In this document: positions 27,996 through 40,748 of the stretch, in pieces
How the letters are laid out: every line of letters begins with the position of its first letter
Position numbering within the stretch: the stretch's first letter is position 1
Assembly: GCA_001769535.1 (NCBI GenBank)
Contig: MEOH01000001.1
Coordinates: forward strand, 1 to 64,000
Source of the DNA: Bacteroidetes bacterium GWF2_38_335
GTDB taxonomy: Bacteria; Bacteroidota; Bacteroidia; Bacteroidales; GWF2-38-335
Reading direction: 5' to 3'
Length of the DNA stretch: 64,000 nucleotides
Position numbers and translations under genes: made by a program
The notes under the pieces: model-generated
What the model saw: only the letters and a program-made list of their open reading frames with translations
The model's database searches: none
Told to the model about the DNA's origin: nothing

Positions 27996-29516
27996 CTACA
28001 CAAGAGATTTACCAGTCATTTCACGGGGAATTTCCAATCCCATAATTGTAAGGATTGTGGGTGCCACATCGGCTAAAATTCCATGCTTCACTGATTTATA
28101 TTTATCACTAACAATTATACAGGGTACAGGATTTAGCGAGTGTGCGGTATTTGGACTGCCATCGTGATTGAGTGCATGATCGGCATTTCCATGATCGGCA
28201 ATAATGATGGCAATATAATTATTTTCGATAGCGGTTTTTACCACTTCTCCAACGCATTGATCAACGGTTTTTACCGCTTTCCTGATTGCTTCATATATTC
28301 CGGTATGTCCAACCATATCCCCGTTTGCAAAATTCAGGCAAATAAGGTCAAACTTTCCTGTTTTAAGCTGTTCAACCACAGCATCCTTAACCAAATAAGC
28401 ACTCATTTCGGGCTGTAAATCATAGGTTGCCACTTTGGGAGATTGGATCAAAATGCGTTCCTCATTTTCAAACACATCTTCCCTGCCTCCTGAGAGGAAA
28501 AAAGTAACATGGGCATATTTTTCGGTTTCAGCAATTCTTAATTGCTTTTTTCCGTTTTTAGAAACAACCTCGCCCATTGTATTTTTAAGGTTATCTTTAT
28601 CAAAAACAATGTGGACATTTTTAAAAGTATCATCATACCTGGTCATTGTCAGATAATACAATTCCATAGTTTTCATTTCATACTCAGGCATATCCTTCTG
28701 AGTTAGCGCAATTGTAATTTCCCTGAGTCTGTCGGTTCTGAAATTAAAACAAATAAAAACATCTCCTTCCTTCACACAACCAACGGGATTGCCATCCTTA
28801 TCAACCTTAACAACCGGTTCAATAAATTCATCAGTTATCCCATTGTCGTATGATTCTTTCATTGCACCCAGAATATTTTGAGTGGGTTTGCCCTTACCGT
28901 TAACCAGCAAATCATATCCCCTTTTTACCCTTTCCCATCTTTTATCGCGATCCATTGTGTAATATCTGCCACAAAGAGATGCAATAGTTCCGACAGATTT
29001 TTCAAGATGATTTTCAAGATTTTCGACAAATGCATATCCACTTCTCGGGTCTGTATCGCGTCCATCAGTGAGTGCATGGATGAAAACATTTTTCAATCCG
29101 TTTTCCTTTGCCATATCACACAAATGGTAAAGATGCAAGTCGGATGAATGAACACCGCCATCTGAAACCAAACCGATAAAATGAACACTTTTATTGTTTG
29201 TTCTGGCATATTCGAATGCACTGGTAAGAGTTTCATTAGAGTTGATAGATTTATCGCGTATTGCCTTATTAATCCTTACAAGATCCTGATAAACAACCTT
29301 TCCGGCACCAATATTCAGATGTCCTACTTCAGAATTTCCCATTTGTCCCATTGGCAATCCAACATCTTCGCCTGAGGTTTTAAGGGTAGAGGAAGGGTAT
29401 TTTTCATACAAATTATCCATATTTGGGGTGGGTTCACAATAAATTACGTCACCTTTTGATTTATCACCAATTCCCCAACCATCGAGGATCATTAAAATTA
29501 CTTTCTGATTGACCAT
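27996..29516 (-). CDS. gpmI: 2,3-bisphosphoglycerate-independent phosphoglycerate mutase
   Basis: 506 residues from ATG 29516 ([17 protein letters not shown]). A TTG 9 bases upstream is less likely. The phospho-Ser loop is seen in [13 protein letters not shown] (about residue 62-74), with metal ligands in [28 protein letters not shown] and IADHGNADH. It interconverts 3- and 2-phosphoglycerate using two Mn ions. It follows a small lipoprotein gene by 17 bases and is adjacent to DUF3109. Confidence 0.97.
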   Translation of the reverse strand: MVNQKVILMILDGWGIGDKSKGDVIYCEPTPNMDNLYEKYPSSTLKTSGEDVGLPMGQMGNSEVGHLNIGAGKVVYQDLVRINKAIRDKSINSNETLTSAFEYARTNNKSVHFIGLVSDGGVHSSDLHLYHLCDMAKENGLKNVFIHALTDGRDTDPRSGYAFVENLENHLEKSVGTIASLCGRYYTMDRDKRWERVKRGYDLLVNGKGKPTQNILGAMKESYDNGITDEFIEPVVKVDKDGNPVGCVKEGDVFICFNFRTDRLREITIALTQKDMPEYEMKTMELYYLTMTRYDDTFKNVHIVFDKDNLKNTMGEVVSKNGKKQLRIAETEKYAHVTFFLSGGREDVFENEERILIQSPKVATYDLQPEMSAYLVKDAVVEQLKTGKFDLICLNFANGDMVGHTGIYEAIRKAVKTVDQCVGEVVKTAIENNYIAIIIADHGNADHALNHDGSPNTAHSLNPVPCIIVSDKYKSVKHGILADVAPTILTIMGLEIPREMTGKSLV

Positions 29517-29533
29517 GTTTATCAACTTAGTGT

Positions 29534-30343
29534 TTAAAATTCAATATTAAATACTTCACCATCGTGGTAAACGGTGACAAAATTATCACAACTACCTGTT
29601 CCAAAATCGATTTTTTGAGTCGAAGAATTATAAGGCGTCAATTCCTTTTCTCCGGTTACAATAGTACCATAGCCACAGGATTTCTGAAAATATACCGGAC
29701 TTTTAATACCTGCTGAAAAGGTTTTGTTATTTCTTGCTGTTCCCCCTGATAATCCTGCAATGATAAATGCATCATCCACAAAATCGGAGAATGTATCAAA
29801 ACCCTGATACCAGGTTAAGTAATAATCAAAATTATACTTTATCTCGGTTTCAAAATCAGGAGTGATATTAATGGAAGTGCCCTTGATATTAATATAAGGA
29901 ACGTCAGCTGAAATGGTATCAAATAAAATCAAAAAAGATCCCGTAAAGCCCTGATTATCTATTTTAAAAGATTCAAGACTAATAGTAAGGGTTCTGTCCA
30001 TTTTGGTGAAATTCCATAAGGTATCGGATGACAGACTTAATTTTCCTGTCAGGGTTTTTCCGTTTGAAGCAAGAAAGCCATTGCCAAAATCAATATTAAT
30101 AGTAAACCCTGCTGAATCATTTTCCGCAACAATCAGGGGGATCTCAGACACAGTATCATTTTGAGAGGAATACATAATTGCAGTTTCATTGGCAAGGGTA
30201 AATATATCCAGCACTGCAGCCATGGCAAAAACATCATCCTTACATTCCTGTATCTGATTTACTTTATCCTTTTTACATCCCGCCAATAAAGATACCATGG
30301 CAGACAAAGCAACAGAAGCAAAAATTATACTCAGTTTTTTCAT
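29534..30343 (-). CDS. Lipoprotein of unknown function
   Basis: 269 residues. The signal peptide ends in a lipobox LLAGC (about residue 19-23), followed by KKDKVNQ, so it is lipidated and, in this phylum, likely reaches the outer membrane. The rest is Ser/Thr/Asn-rich and strand-rich, with repeated phrases on 'functional' strands ([22 protein letters not shown]-like). I do not recognise a family. It heads the gpmI operon, and a -7 element TAACTTTG lies 24 bases upstream. Confidence 0.75.
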   Translation of the reverse strand: MKKLSIIFASVALSAMVSLLAGCKKDKVNQIQECKDDVFAMAAVLDIFTLANETAIMYSSQNDTVSEIPLIVAENDSAGFTINIDFGNGFLASNGKTLTGKLSLSSDTLWNFTKMDRTLTISLESFKIDNQGFTGSFLILFDTISADVPYINIKGTSINITPDFETEIKYNFDYYLTWYQGFDTFSDFVDDAFIIAGLSGGTARNNKTFSAGIKSPVYFQKSCGYGTIVTGEKELTPYNSSTQKIDFGTGSCDNFVTVYHDGEVFNIEF

Positions 30344-30366
30344 TTTGTAAATTCTTTACCCGGATA

Positions 30367-30374
30367 CAAAGTTA
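30367..30374 (-). promoter_or_regulatory. -7 element TAACTTTG of the lipoprotein-gpmI operon
   Basis: The minus-strand TAACTTTG matches TAnnTTTG, 23 bases before the lipoprotein ATG at 30343. A -33 TTG at ideal spacing is not visible. Confidence 0.45.
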
Positions 30375-30495
30375 AATAAACCAATATGAATAATGTAATA
30401 GTCCTTCACTTTTTTAACTAATTCTAAAATGTAATACAAAATAGCCTATAGTACATTAATAATATACTTTGTGTAGTAGTAAAAATAAAACAAAA

Positions 30496-30518
30496 AACCC
30501 TGAGAAAATCTCAGGGTT
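30496..30518 (-). terminator. Terminator of the rpoB-rpoC-DUF3467 operon
   Basis: AACCCTGAGA and TCTCAGGGTT form a perfect 10-bp stem with an AAA loop, 10 bases after the DUF3467 stop. Six Ts follow on the minus strand. It closes the large translation/transcription operon. Confidence 0.92.
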
Positions 30519-30527
30519 ATTTTTGTT

Positions 30528-30848
30528 TTATGCTTGAGCAGTAGGCCCGCCGAAGTTCATCGGTATTGAATGGCCTCCGCCTTCAGGAGTTTTAATTACC
30601 CCGTTTGCAGTCTCAAATTTCTTAATGTTATCGGCTAAAGCCATCATTAAGCGTTTGGCATGCTCAGGAGTAAGGATAATTCTTGATTTAACGTTTGCTT
30701 TTGGAATTCCGGGCATAATTCTCACAAAATCAATTACAAATTCAGAATTAGAATGGGTAATCACTGCGAGATTTGAGTAAGTTCCCTGAGCCACGTCTTC
30801 TTTGAGCTCAATACTTATCTGCTGACCGATATTTTTTTTATCTTCCAT
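30528..30848 (-). CDS. DUF3467 family protein
   Basis: 106 residues from ATG 30848 (MEDKKNIGQQISIELKEDVA). A TTG at 30863 inside the rpoC end is not preferred. The pattern EGTYSN-like (AQGTYSNLAVITHSNSEFVIDFVR) and SRIILTPEHAKRLMMALADNI match DUF3467, a small family whose gene commonly follows rpoC in Bacteroidota. The function is not established. The start lies 4 bases after the rpoC stop, so the gene is co-transcribed. Confidence 0.88.
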   Translation of the reverse strand: MEDKKNIGQQISIELKEDVAQGTYSNLAVITHSNSEFVIDFVRIMPGIPKANVKSRIILTPEHAKRLMMALADNIKKFETANGVIKTPEGGGHSIPMNFGGPTAQA

Positions 30849-30852
30849 ACTA

Positions 30853-33800
30853 TTAGTCTTCAAGAATTCCTACACTTTTATTTTTAGAGCCAATCAGTTT
30901 CTGATATTCTTCCATAGATCCAACCACAATATCAATAAACCTGCGGTTACCGGTACCAGCCGGAATCAGATGACCCACAATAACATTTTCTTTCAAGCCT
31001 TCGAGTTCATCAATTTTTCCAAAAATTGCTGCCTCATTAAGTACTTTCGTTGTCTCCTGGAATGAAGCGGCAGACATAAAGCTTTTGGTTTGAAGTGCAG
31101 CTCTGGTAATACCCTGAAGAACCTGACTTGATGTAGCAGGAACAGCATCCCTGGCTTCAGCAAGTTTCATGTCTTTGCGTTTCAGCAATGAATTTTCATC
31201 TCTGAATCTCCTTGCAGAAATAATCTGACCAGGTTTGAAAACTTCAGAATTTCCGCCATCAATAATAACTTTCTTTGCATAAATAAAGTCATTTTCCTCC
31301 ATGAATTCCCATTTATCAACAATCTGTTTTTCAAGGAATTTTGTATCACCCGGGTCAACAATTTCAACCTTACGCATCATTTGGCGGACAATAACTTCAA
31401 AGTGCTTGTCATTGATTTTCACACCCTGCAAGCGGTATACTTCCTGAACTTCGTTTACAATATATTCCTGAACTTTTGTTGGACCTTTGATAGCAAGAAT
31501 ATCGGCAGGAGTGGTAGCACCATCAGACAATGGAGTTCCGGCTCTTACATAGTCATTTTCCTGAACAAGGATTTGTTTTGACAGAGGAACCAGATATTTT
31601 TTGATTTCACCTGCTTTTGATTTGATTACGATTTCGCGATTACCCCTTTTAATTTTACCAAAGGTAACTTCACCATCAATTTCGGATACAACTGCTGGGT
31701 TGGATGGGTTCCTTGCTTCGAAAAGCTCGGTAACACGCGGCAAACCACCGGTGATATCACCTGATTTTCCAACAGCCCTTGGTATTTTCACAAGTACGTG
31801 ACCCGTTTTAACCGCATCACCTTCGCTAACAACAATATGTGAGCCAACGGGCAAGTTGTATGATTTAAGAATGTCTTTTGTTTTAGACATAATCTTAACC
31901 ATTGGGTTTTTGGTTTTATCCCTGGTTTCGATAATTACTTTTTCTTTGAAACCGGTTTGCTCATCAGACTCATCACGGTAAGTTATACCGTCAATCAGGT
32001 GTTCAAAACTAATCTTACCAGCTGATTCACTGATAATAACAGCATTATACGGGTCCCATTCACAAACTTTCTGTCCTTTTTTAACAACATCACCGTTTTT
32101 AATAAACAGTTTTGAGCCGTAAGGTACGTTATGAATGGTCAGAATAATACCTGTATTTTTATCAACAATTCGCAATTCAGCAAGACGACCGATAACAATG
32201 TCAACTTTTTTGCCTTCATCATCAACGCTTTCAACAGTCCTCAATTCCTCAATTTCAGCGATACCATCATATTTGGCAACGATCTTTGACTCAGAGGTTA
32301 TGTTTGAAGCGGTACCCCCAACGTGGAAAGTACGAAGAGTAAGCTGTGTACCGGGTTCCCCGATAGATTGGGCAGCAATAACTCCAACTGCTTCACCATT
32401 TTGAACCATTCTGGCGTTGGCGAGATTTCTTCCGTAGCATTTTGCACAAACTCCTTTTTTGGATTCACAGGTAAGCACCGATCTGATTTCAACCTGTTCG
32501 ATTGGAGAATCTTCAATAACTTTGCAAATTTCTTCGGTAAGTTCTTTTCCAGCCTTAATGATAAGGTTTCCGGTAAGCGGATGATAAATATCGTGAAGAG
32601 TAACCCTTCCAAGTATTCTGTCGGATAGTGATTCAACAACTTCTTCATTATTTTTGATAGCTGTTGCGACCAAACCTCTCAGTGTTCCACAGTCATGTTC
32701 TGAAATAACCACATCCTGAGAAACGTCAACAAGTCTCCTTGTAAGGTAACCAGCATCAGCAGTTTTCAGAGCGGTATCGGCAAGACCTTTACGGGCACCG
32801 TGGGTAGATATGAAGTACTCAAGAACCGACAAACCTTCTTTAAAGTTTGAAAGGATGGGGTTTTCAATAATTTCCGAACCGGTAGCTCCAGATTTCTGAG
32901 GTTTAGCCATAAGACCCCTCATACCACAAAGCTGACGAATCTGTTCTTTAGAACCCCTTGCACCTGAGTCAAGCATCATATAAACAGGATTGAAACCCTG
33001 TTTATCGCTACTCAGTTGTTTCATGAGGATATTGGTAAGCTTTGCGTTGGTATGTGTCCAGATGTCAATAATCTGGTTGTATCTTTCATTATTGGTGATG
33101 AAACCCATGTTGTAGTTCATCATTACTTCATCAACCTGTCCATAACCTTCGTTAATCATTACCATTTTATCTTCTGGAATAATTACGTCATGAAGGTTGA
33201 ATGACAATCCACCTTTGAAAGCGGTTGTAAATCCAATATTCTTAATATCGTCAAGAAATTTGGCAGTAGCTGCAACCCCTGAAACTTTCATCACCCTTGA
33301 AATGATTTCCCTGAGTGATTTTTTAGTCAGAATTTCGTTAATGTAACCAACTTCCCTTGGAACAACCTGGTTAACAAGAACGCGTCCAACAGAAGTTTCA
33401 ATCATTTTATTTACAAGAATGCCATTTTCAATATCATCAACTTTTACTTTTATAATAGCATGAAGATCAATGGCTTTCTCATTATATGCAATAATTACTT
33501 CCTGAGGTGAGTAAAAACTAAGTCCTTCACCCCTAACAATGAATTCCGGTGTACTTTTCCTTGATTTTGTAATATAATACAATCCAAGAACCATATCTTG
33601 TGAAGGAACAGCAATCGGGGCACCATTAGCAGGGTTAAGGATGTTGTGTGAAGCAAGCATCAGCAATTGTGCTTCAAGAATGGCAGCATTTCCCAAGGGA
33701 AGATGCACAGCCATCTGGTCACCGTCAAAGTCAGCGTTGAAAGCAGTACATACCAGCGGATGCAGTTGAATTGCCTTACCTTCAATCAGTTTTGGTTGAA

Positions 33801-35142
33801 ACGATTGTATACCAAGACGGTGAAGAGTCGGAGCACGGTTAAGCAATACAGGGTGTCCTTTGAGTACATTTTCAAGAATATCCCAGACAACTGGATCTTT
33901 CCTGTCGACAATTTTCTTTGCAGATTTAACAGTTTTTACAATACCTCTTTCAATCAGTTTTCTGATAATAAAAGGTTTGTAAAGTTCCGCAGCCATATCC
34001 TTTGGCAAGCCACATTCATGCAATTGCAGTTCAGGACCCACAACGATAACGGAACGTGCGGAATAGTCAACCCTTTTACCAAGCAAGTTTTGACGGAAAC
34101 GACCTTGTTTACCTTTTAAGCTGTCGCTAAGAGATTTAAGAGGTCTGTTTGCATCAGTTTTTACAGCATTGGATTTTCTTGAGTTATCAAAAAGTGAATC
34201 GACGGCTTCCTGAAGCATACGCTTCTCGTTTCGGAGGATAACTTCGGGAGCTTTGATTTCAATGAGTCTTTTCAACCTGTTGTTTCTGATAATTACCCTG
34301 CGATAAAGATCATTAAGGTCAGATGTAGCAAACCTTCCACCATCAAGCGGAACAAGTGGTCTAAGTTCCGGAGGAATAACCGGGACAACCTTAACAATCA
34401 TCCATTCCGGTTTATTTCTGCCTTTAGAGGCTCTGAAAGCTTCAACAACCTGAAGTCTTTTCAGTGCTTCATTTTTTCTTTGTTGCGAGGTTTCTTTTCC
34501 TGCTTTATCCCTGAGGTCATAAGAAAGAGTGTCAAGGTCAAGACGGGCAAGAAGGTCATAAAGAGCATCCGCTCCCATTTTAGCAACAAATTTATTTGGA
34601 TCAGCGTCATCGAGGAACTGATTTTCTTTTGGCAGAGAATCAATAATATCAAGATATTCTTCCTCGGTTAGAAAATCAAGGTAATTAACTCCTTCGGCAT
34701 GTTTGATACCAGGATTAATAACCACATAACGTTCATAATAAATGATTGAATCCAATTTTTTGGTCGGAAGACCAAGCAAGTATCCAATTTTATTAGGAAG
34801 AGATTTAAAATACCAGATATGAGCAACAGGAACCACAAGAGAAATGTGTCCCATTCTTTCCCTTCTGACTTTTTTCTCGGTAACTTCAACACCGCAACGG
34901 TCACATACAATACCTTTATATCTTATTCTCTTGTATTTTCCGCAATGGCATTCATAATCTTTTACCGGTCCGAATATACGCTCACAAAACAAACCGTCGC
35001 GTTCAGGTTTATAAGTCCTGTAGTTGATGGTTTCAGGCTTAAGGACTTCACCGCTGGATCTTTCCAGAATTTCCTCAGGTGAAGCGAGCCCAATTGAGAT
35101 TCGTGTGAAGCTGCTTTTTACTTTATTATCTCTGAAAGCCAT
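30853..35142 (-). CDS. rpoC: DNA-directed RNA polymerase subunit beta'
   Basis: 1429 residues, full length. The N-terminal zinc ribbon is present ([20 protein letters not shown]), the catalytic Mg loop is [15 protein letters not shown], and the second zinc site is seen around [16 protein letters not shown]. The bridge and trigger helix region includes [19 protein letters not shown]. It starts 39 bases after the rpoB stop and is followed by DUF3467. Confidence 0.98.
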   Translation of the reverse strand: MAFRDNKVKSSFTRISIGLASPEEILERSSGEVLKPETINYRTYKPERDGLFCERIFGPVKDYECHCGKYKRIRYKGIVCDRCGVEVTEKKVRRERMGHISLVVPVAHIWYFKSLPNKIGYLLGLPTKKLDSIIYYERYVVINPGIKHAEGVNYLDFLTEEEYLDIIDSLPKENQFLDDADPNKFVAKMGADALYDLLARLDLDTLSYDLRDKAGKETSQQRKNEALKRLQVVEAFRASKGRNKPEWMIVKVVPVIPPELRPLVPLDGGRFATSDLNDLYRRVIIRNNRLKRLIEIKAPEVILRNEKRMLQEAVDSLFDNSRKSNAVKTDANRPLKSLSDSLKGKQGRFRQNLLGKRVDYSARSVIVVGPELQLHECGLPKDMAAELYKPFIIRKLIERGIVKTVKSAKKIVDRKDPVVWDILENVLKGHPVLLNRAPTLHRLGIQSFQPKLIEGKAIQLHPLVCTAFNADFDGDQMAVHLPLGNAAILEAQLLMLASHNILNPANGAPIAVPSQDMVLGLYYITKSRKSTPEFIVRGEGLSFYSPQEVIIAYNEKAIDLHAIIKVKVDDIENGILVNKMIETSVGRVLVNQVVPREVGYINEILTKKSLREIISRVMKVSGVAATAKFLDDIKNIGFTTAFKGGLSFNLHDVIIPEDKMVMINEGYGQVDEVMMNYNMGFITNNERYNQIIDIWTHTNAKLTNILMKQLSSDKQGFNPVYMMLDSGARGSKEQIRQLCGMRGLMAKPQKSGATGSEIIENPILSNFKEGLSVLEYFISTHGARKGLADTALKTADAGYLTRRLVDVSQDVVISEHDCGTLRGLVATAIKNNEEVVESLSDRILGRVTLHDIYHPLTGNLIIKAGKELTEEICKVIEDSPIEQVEIRSVLTCESKKGVCAKCYGRNLANARMVQNGEAVGVIAAQSIGEPGTQLTLRTFHVGGTASNITSESKIVAKYDGIAEIEELRTVESVDDEGKKVDIVIGRLAELRIVDKNTGIILTIHNVPYGSKLFIKNGDVVKKGQKVCEWDPYNAVIISESAGKISFEHLIDGITYRDESDEQTGFKEKVIIETRDKTKNPMVKIMSKTKDILKSYNLPVGSHIVVSEGDAVKTGHVLVKIPRAVGKSGDITGGLPRVTELFEARNPSNPAVVSEIDGEVTFGKIKRGNREIVIKSKAGEIKKYLVPLSKQILVQENDYVRAGTPLSDGATTPADILAIKGPTKVQEYIVNEVQEVYRLQGVKINDKHFEVIVRQMMRKVEIVDPGDTKFLEKQIVDKWEFMEENDFIYAKKVIIDGGNSEVFKPGQIISARRFRDENSLLKRKDMKLAEARDAVPATSSQVLQGITRAALQTKSFMSAASFQETTKVLNEAAIFGKIDELEGLKENVIVGHLIPAGTGNRRFIDIVVGSMEEYQKLIGSKNKSVGILED

Positions 35143-35181
35143 ATATTGAGTTTTATTTATTCAAAAAAAATACTTATTTGA

Positions 35182-38100
35182 TTATTCCAGGTTAATGCTT
35201 AAGCCAAGACCTCTGAGTTCATGCAGAAGCACATTAAGTGACTCGGGAATTCCGGGCAATGGCATTGGTTCACCTTTAACGATAGATTCATAAGCCCTTG
35301 CCCTTCCAAGAACGTCATCAGATTTAACTGTAAGAATTTCCTGAAGAATATTGGCTGCACCGAAAGCTTCGAGAGCCCATACCTCCATTTCACCAAAACG
35401 CTGACCTCCGAATTGAGCTTTACCTCCAAGGGGTTGCTGGGTGATAAGTGAATATGGACCGATAGATCTTGCGTGCATTTTATCATCTACCATATGGCCG
35501 AGTTTAAGCATGTAGATAACGCCAACTGTTGCAGGTTGGTCGAATCTTTCGCCTGTTCCACCATCGTAAAGATATGTTCTTCCGAACTGTGGTACTCCAG
35601 CTTTATCTGTATATTCAGTAATTTGTTCAAGTGTAGCACCATCGAAGATAGGGGTTGCAAACTTAACACCAAGTTTCAATCCGGCCCAGCCCAATACAGT
35701 TTCGTAAATCTGACCGAGGTTCATCCTTGAAGGCACACCAAGTGGATTAAGAACTATATCAACATGAGAACCGTCATCAAGGAAAGGCATATCCTCTTCT
35801 CTGGTAATTTTTGCAACAATACCCTTGTTACCGTGGCGTCCGGCCATTTTATCACCCACTTTCACATGTCTTTTCTGGGCAATATAAACCTTAGCCAACT
35901 GAACAATACCGCTTGGGAGTTCATCACCAATGGTAATATTGAATTTCTTCCTCTTGTTTTCACCTTCTGTTTCCTTGTACTTCACATTATAATTATACAG
36001 GAGGGTTTTGATGAGATCATTTTTCTTTTTATCAGTGGTCCATTTATTAGGATTGATATTCAGATAATCAAGATCTTGCAGGGTTTTTAAAGTGAATTTC
36101 ACACCTTTTCCGATTACATCTTCGTTAAAGTAATCTTTAACACCCTGGGAAGTTTTTCCGTTAACGATAATAAAGAGTTTATCGATCAGTTTTTCTTTGA
36201 GTTCGGCAACTTCCTTATCAAATTCCTGATCAAGTTTATCGATCAGTGGTTTTTCAGAGGTTTTAACTTTTCTGTCTTTCACGGTACGTGAAAACAGTTT
36301 TTTGTCAATAACCACACCAGACAGTGAAGGGGGTGCTTTCAATGAAGCATCTTTCACGTCGCCTGCTTTGTCACCAAAGATGGCTCTGAGCAACTTTTCT
36401 TCAGGAGATGGGTCTGATTCGCCTTTCGGAGTAATTTTTCCGATCAGGATATCGCCGGCGCGAACGTTAGCACCAATACGGATAAGACCATTTTCGTCAA
36501 GATTTTTAGTTGCTTCCTCGCTAACATTTGGGATATCGGCAGTAAGTTCTTCAAGACCGCGTTTGGTGTCTCTTACTTCGAGTATATATTCATCAATATG
36601 CACAGAAGTGAAAACATCATCTTTAACAAGACTTTCAGAAAGCACGATTGCATCCTCGAAGTTATATCCTTTCCATGGCATGAAGGCCACTTTCAGGTTT
36701 CTTCCAAGAGCAAGTTCGCCGTCTTTAGTACCATAACCTTCGGTTAGCACCTGTCCTTTTTTAACCTTTTGTCCTTTTACAACAATTGGTCTGAGGTCGA
36801 CACAGGTATTTTGGTTGGTCTTTTTATATTTAGGCAGATGATATGTTTTGGTATCATCATCAAAGCTGACAAATTTTTCCTCATCAGATCTGATATACCT
36901 TACAGTAATTTTATTAGCATCCACACTTTCGATAATTCCTTCACCTTCAGAGGCAATCAGGATTCGAGAGTCTTCAGCCACTTTCTTTTCAATTCCGGTA
37001 CCAACAATAGGTGCCTGAGGGCAAAGCAATGGAACTGCCTGACGCATCATGTTAGAGCCCATGAGAGCACGGTTGGCATCGTCATGTTCAAGGAATGGAA
37101 TCAGGGAGGCGGCAATGGAAGCAATCTGATTGGGAGCTACGTCCATCATGTGTATTTCCTCAGGAGCAGCGAGAGGATAGTCGGCTTCGTAACGGGTTTT
37201 AATTTTCGAATCAAGGAAACTTCCATCATTATCGATGGCTGCATTTGCCTGAGCGATAATTTTATCCTCTTCTTCTTCGGCGCTGAGGTACACGATGCTC
37301 TCCATGTCAAGGAGTACCTTGCCACCTTCAACTCTTCTGTAAGGAGTTTCGATGAAACCAAGGTCATTGATTTTAGCGAAAACGCAAAGAGAAGAAATCA
37401 GACCAATATTTGGTCCCTCAGGAGTTTCGATGGGACAAAGTCTTCCGTAATGGGTATAATGAACGTCACGGACTTCAAAACCAGCTCTTTCTCTGGACAA
37501 ACCGCCTGGGCCGAGGGCCGACATACGGCGTTTGTGAGTCATTTCAGCCAATGGATTGGTTTGATCCATGAACTGAGATAACTGGTTGGTTCCGAAAAAT
37601 GAATTGATAACTGAAGAAAGAGTTTTTGAATTGATCAGGTCAATCGGTGTAAACACTTCATTATCTCTGACATTCATTCTTTCTCTTATGGTACGGGCCA
37701 TTCTGGCCAAACCAACACCAAACTGGTTATATAATTGTTCACCAACTGTTCTAACCCTTCTGTTGCTCAAGTGGTCAATATCATCCACATCAGCTTTTGA
37801 ATTGATCAGTTCAATGAGGTATTTAATAATCTCAATAATATCTTCCTTAGTAAGGATTTTTACAGAGATTTCCGTTTGCAGGTTAAGTTTCTTATTAATT
37901 CTGTAGCGGCCCACTTCACCCAAATCGTAGCGTTTATCAGAGAAGAATAGTTTTTCAATAACATCCCTTGCTGTTGCTTCATCAGGTGGCTCTGAGTTTC
38001 TGAGCTGACGGTAAATATGCAGTACAGCTTCTTTTTCAGAGTTACATGGGTCTTTTTGCAATGTATTATAAATAATTGCAAAATCGTTTTGGTTTTGAGT

Positions 38101-38994
38101 TTCTTTGTGAAGCAGAATTGTTTTGGCTCCTGATTCCAGAATGTCATCGATATGTGAATTTTCAAGGATTGTTTCCCTATCAATAATCACTTCATTTCTT
38201 TCGATGGAAACTACTTCACCAGTATCTTCGTCAACGAAATCTTCGATCCATGTTTTCAGCACCCTGGCAGCAAGTTTACGGCCGGTAAGTTTTTTCAGAC
38301 TTGATTTGCTGACTTTAATCTCATCGGCAAGGTCGAATATTTCGAGAATATTTTTATCACTTTCGTATCCAATAGCTCTGAGAAGCGTGGTTACCGGCAA
38401 TTTCTTTTTTCTGTCAATATAAGCGTACATGACATTATTGATGTCAGTAGCAAATTCGATCCATGATCCTTTGAACGGGATAATACGGGCAGAATAAAGT
38501 TTAGTACCATTGGCGTGCAGACTTTGACCGAAGAAAACCCCGGGAGATCTGTGAAGCTGAGATACAACAACCCTTTCGGCACCATTAATAACAAATGTTC
38601 CTCTTGGAGTCATATATGGGATTGTGCCCAGATAGACATCCTGAACAACTGTATCAAAATCCTCGTGTTCGGGATCTGTGCAGAACAGTTTCAGTTTTGC
38701 TTTTAACGGCACACTATGCGTTAGACCTCTTTCAATGCATTCTTCAATGCTGTACCTGGGAGGATCGATATAATAATCCAGGAATTCGAGGACAAAATTA
38801 TTTCTTGTGTCGGTAATTGGGAAGTTTTCAGCAAAAACGCCGAAAAGTCCTTCATTTTTTCGTTTTTCAGGAGTAGTGTCAAGCTGGAAAAAATCCTTAA
38901 AGGATTTAAGCTGAATTTCGAGGAAGTCGGGATAATCCAGTTGATTTTTTGCTGACGAAAAACTTATTCTTTCTTTTATTTCAACAGAAGCCAT
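35182..38994 (-). CDS. rpoB: DNA-directed RNA polymerase subunit beta
   Basis: 1270 residues from ATG 38994 ([20 protein letters not shown]). An ATG three codons upstream is also open. Characteristic blocks are the rifampicin-pocket region [19 protein letters not shown] with [14 protein letters not shown], plus [11 protein letters not shown] and [20 protein letters not shown] near the C-terminus. No rifampicin-resistance substitution is obvious by eye in [12 protein letters not shown] or HKRR. It lies downstream of a terminator-like attenuator after rplL. Confidence 0.98.
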   Translation of the reverse strand: MASVEIKERISFSSAKNQLDYPDFLEIQLKSFKDFFQLDTTPEKRKNEGLFGVFAENFPITDTRNNFVLEFLDYYIDPPRYSIEECIERGLTHSVPLKAKLKLFCTDPEHEDFDTVVQDVYLGTIPYMTPRGTFVINGAERVVVSQLHRSPGVFFGQSLHANGTKLYSARIIPFKGSWIEFATDINNVMYAYIDRKKKLPVTTLLRAIGYESDKNILEIFDLADEIKVSKSSLKKLTGRKLAARVLKTWIEDFVDEDTGEVVSIERNEVIIDRETILENSHIDDILESGAKTILLHKETQNQNDFAIIYNTLQKDPCNSEKEAVLHIYRQLRNSEPPDEATARDVIEKLFFSDKRYDLGEVGRYRINKKLNLQTEISVKILTKEDIIEIIKYLIELINSKADVDDIDHLSNRRVRTVGEQLYNQFGVGLARMARTIRERMNVRDNEVFTPIDLINSKTLSSVINSFFGTNQLSQFMDQTNPLAEMTHKRRMSALGPGGLSRERAGFEVRDVHYTHYGRLCPIETPEGPNIGLISSLCVFAKINDLGFIETPYRRVEGGKVLLDMESIVYLSAEEEEDKIIAQANAAIDNDGSFLDSKIKTRYEADYPLAAPEEIHMMDVAPNQIASIAASLIPFLEHDDANRALMGSNMMRQAVPLLCPQAPIVGTGIEKKVAEDSRILIASEGEGIIESVDANKITVRYIRSDEEKFVSFDDDTKTYHLPKYKKTNQNTCVDLRPIVVKGQKVKKGQVLTEGYGTKDGELALGRNLKVAFMPWKGYNFEDAIVLSESLVKDDVFTSVHIDEYILEVRDTKRGLEELTADIPNVSEEATKNLDENGLIRIGANVRAGDILIGKITPKGESDPSPEEKLLRAIFGDKAGDVKDASLKAPPSLSGVVIDKKLFSRTVKDRKVKTSEKPLIDKLDQEFDKEVAELKEKLIDKLFIIVNGKTSQGVKDYFNEDVIGKGVKFTLKTLQDLDYLNINPNKWTTDKKKNDLIKTLLYNYNVKYKETEGENKRKKFNITIGDELPSGIVQLAKVYIAQKRHVKVGDKMAGRHGNKGIVAKITREEDMPFLDDGSHVDIVLNPLGVPSRMNLGQIYETVLGWAGLKLGVKFATPIFDGATLEQITEYTDKAGVPQFGRTYLYDGGTGERFDQPATVGVIYMLKLGHMVDDKMHARSIGPYSLITQQPLGGKAQFGGQRFGEMEVWALEAFGAANILQEILTVKSDDVLGRARAYESIVKGEPMPLPGIPESLNVLLHELRGLGLSINLE

Positions 38995-39040
38995 TTTAAA
39001 CAACTATAAAGTTAGAACTTAATTTATAAATAACACAAAA

Positions 39041-39071
39041 AGGCTTAATCCCGGAAACCGGGACTAAACCT
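39041..39071 (-). terminator. rplL-rpoB intergenic attenuator
   Basis: A 14-bp stem, AGGTTTAGTCCCGG with CCGGGATTAAGCCT on the minus strand (two G-T pairs, 3-base loop), followed by TTTTGTG, lies 24 bases after the rplL stop and about 46 bases before rpoB. Its position matches the partial terminator that in E. coli lets L7/L12 be made in excess over beta. Confidence 0.85.
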
Positions 39072-39095
39072 ATATTATTTGTAGTTGATTAGTTG

Positions 39096-39470
39096 CTATT
39101 TAACTTCAACTTCGGCTCCTGCTTCTTCTAATTTAGATTTTAACATTTCTGCTTCTTCTTTAGAAGCTCCTTCTTTAATTGGAGCTGGAGCAGAGTCAAC
39201 AACTGTTTTTGCTTCTTTCAGTCCAAGACCAGTAAGGTCTTTTACTAATTTAACGATCTGAAGTTTCTGAGCGCCTGCGTTTTTAAGAATTACATTGAAT
39301 TCTGTTTGTTCAACTGCGGCGGCAGCAACGTTTGCTACTGGACCAGCAACTGCTACAGCAGCAGCAGCGGGTTCGATTCCGTACTCATCTTTTAATACAT
39401 CAGCTAATTCTTTTACTTCCTTAACTGTTAAATTAACTAACTCTTCTGCTAGCTTTTTAATGTCTGCCAT
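39096..39470 (-). CDS. rplL: 50S ribosomal protein L7/L12
   Basis: 124 residues from ATG 39470 ([20 protein letters not shown]), chosen over an upstream in-frame start at 39497. It has the N-terminal dimerisation helices, the Ala-rich hinge ([11 protein letters not shown]) and the C-terminal factor-binding domain ([35 protein letters not shown]). It forms the ribosomal stalk with L10, which is encoded just upstream. Confidence 0.97.
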   Translation of the reverse strand: MADIKKLAEELVNLTVKEVKELADVLKDEYGIEPAAAAVAVAGPVANVAAAAVEQTEFNVILKNAGAQKLQIVKLVKDLTGLGLKEAKTVVDSAPAPIKEGASKEEAEMLKSKLEEAGAEVEVK

Positions 39471-39497
39471 TTTTTTTAAATTTAATGTTGTGAACAA

Positions 39498-40019
39498 TTA
39501 ATTTTTCTTTTCTGACAAGGTCTTTACAAGACCCGCAATAGTACTACTTCCTGAAAGCAATGATGAAACAACGTTCTTCATTGGAGATTGGAGCAGTAAT
39601 ATTATGTCACCAAGGAGTTCATCCTTAGATTTCACGCTTACCAGTGCATCGATTTGATTGTCGCCAATATAAATGCATTCTTCAACAAAAGCTGCTTTTA
39701 ATATTGGTTTATCATTATCCCTTCTAAGCTCTTTAATAAGTTTAGCAGGAACATTACCGGTTTCAGTCAGCATAATTGCCGAATTACCTTTTAATGCGCT
39801 GAAAAGCTCATCGTATTCGCCTTCAATTTTTTGAAGGGCGTTTTTTAACAAAGTGTTCTTAGCCACGATCAACTTGATCTGATTTTCAAAACACTTTCTT
39901 CTTAAACTACTTGTTTTTTCTGCATTTAGAGCAGATATGTCAGTAATATAAAAATGTTTAGCATTTTGCAGTTCGTGAGCAAGGCTATCAATCACTTTAT
40001 TCTTTTCTTCTCGAGTCAT
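39498..40019 (-). CDS. rplJ: 50S ribosomal protein L10
   Basis: 173 residues. The N-terminal rRNA-binding domain contains ITDISALNAEKTSSLRRKCF and LIVAKNTLLKNALQKI, and the C-terminal helix carries the L7/L12 binding site. The gene lies between rplA (24-base gap) and rplL (27-base gap), the universal order. Confidence 0.96.
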   Translation of the reverse strand: MTREEKNKVIDSLAHELQNAKHFYITDISALNAEKTSSLRRKCFENQIKLIVAKNTLLKNALQKIEGEYDELFSALKGNSAIMLTETGNVPAKLIKELRRDNDKPILKAAFVEECIYIGDNQIDALVSVKSKDELLGDIILLLQSPMKNVVSSLLSGSSTIAGLVKTLSEKKN

Positions 40020-40043
40020 ACTAATGAACCTTTTTTTGAATTA

Positions 40044-40736
40044 TTACTCAACTGATTTTGTATCAATCTCAAGACCTGCGCTCATTGTGCTTGACATGTA
40101 AACACTTCTCATGTAAGTACCTTTAGCAGAACTTGGTTTCAACTTGAGGATTGTCTGGATTAATTCTTTAGCATTGTCTCTGATCTTTTCTGGAGAAAAA
40201 GAAACCTTGCCAATGGAAGCGTGAATTATTCCATATTTATCAACTTTAAAATCAATTTTTCCTTTTTTAACATCCTCAATTGCTTTCCCAACCTCCATGG
40301 TAACAGTACCTGATTTTGGGTTTGGCATAAGACCGCGTGGGCCGAGGATTTTACCGAGCTGACCGACTTTACCCATACAAGCGGGCATGGTAATGATGAT
40401 ATCCACATCAGTCCAACCCCCTTTAATTTTTTCCATATAGTCGTCAAGACCAACATAGTCAGCTCCGGCAGCAGTAGCTTCATCAGCTTTGTCAGGTGTA
40501 ACCATTGCAAGAACCCTTACAACTTTACCTGTTCCATGAGGAAGTGTAGTAACGCCACGTACCATTTGGTTAGCTTTTCTAGGGTCTACACCCAGACGGA
40601 TATCTAAATCTACAGAAGCATCGAACTTGGTAGAGGTAATTTCCTTAACAAGTTTAGCAGCTTCGTCAAGAGAGTAGACTTTTTCAGCACCGATTTTTTC
40701 TATCGCTTTTTTTCTATTTTTTGTCAATTTAGCCAT
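40044..40736 (-). CDS. rplA: 50S ribosomal protein L1
   Basis: 230 residues, usual length. Signature segments are [30 protein letters not shown] in [15 protein letters not shown], and [20 protein letters not shown]. It forms the L1 stalk and in many bacteria represses its own rplK-rplA message. I did not see an obvious L1-site mimic in the short nusG-rplK spacer. It starts 12 bases after rplK. Confidence 0.97.
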   Translation of the reverse strand: MAKLTKNRKKAIEKIGAEKVYSLDEAAKLVKEITSTKFDASVDLDIRLGVDPRKANQMVRGVTTLPHGTGKVVRVLAMVTPDKADEATAAGADYVGLDDYMEKIKGGWTDVDIIITMPACMGKVGQLGKILGPRGLMPNPKSGTVTMEVGKAIEDVKKGKIDFKVDKYGIIHASIGKVSFSPEKIRDNAKELIQTILKLKPSSAKGTYMRSVYMSSTMSAGLEIDTKSVE

Positions 40737-40748
40737 TTCACTATAATA

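Noticed and set aside
36769-37581. 270-residue plus-strand frame opposite rpoB
   Set aside because: It is antisense to a conserved part of rpoB, with a composition typical of complementary-strand shadows.
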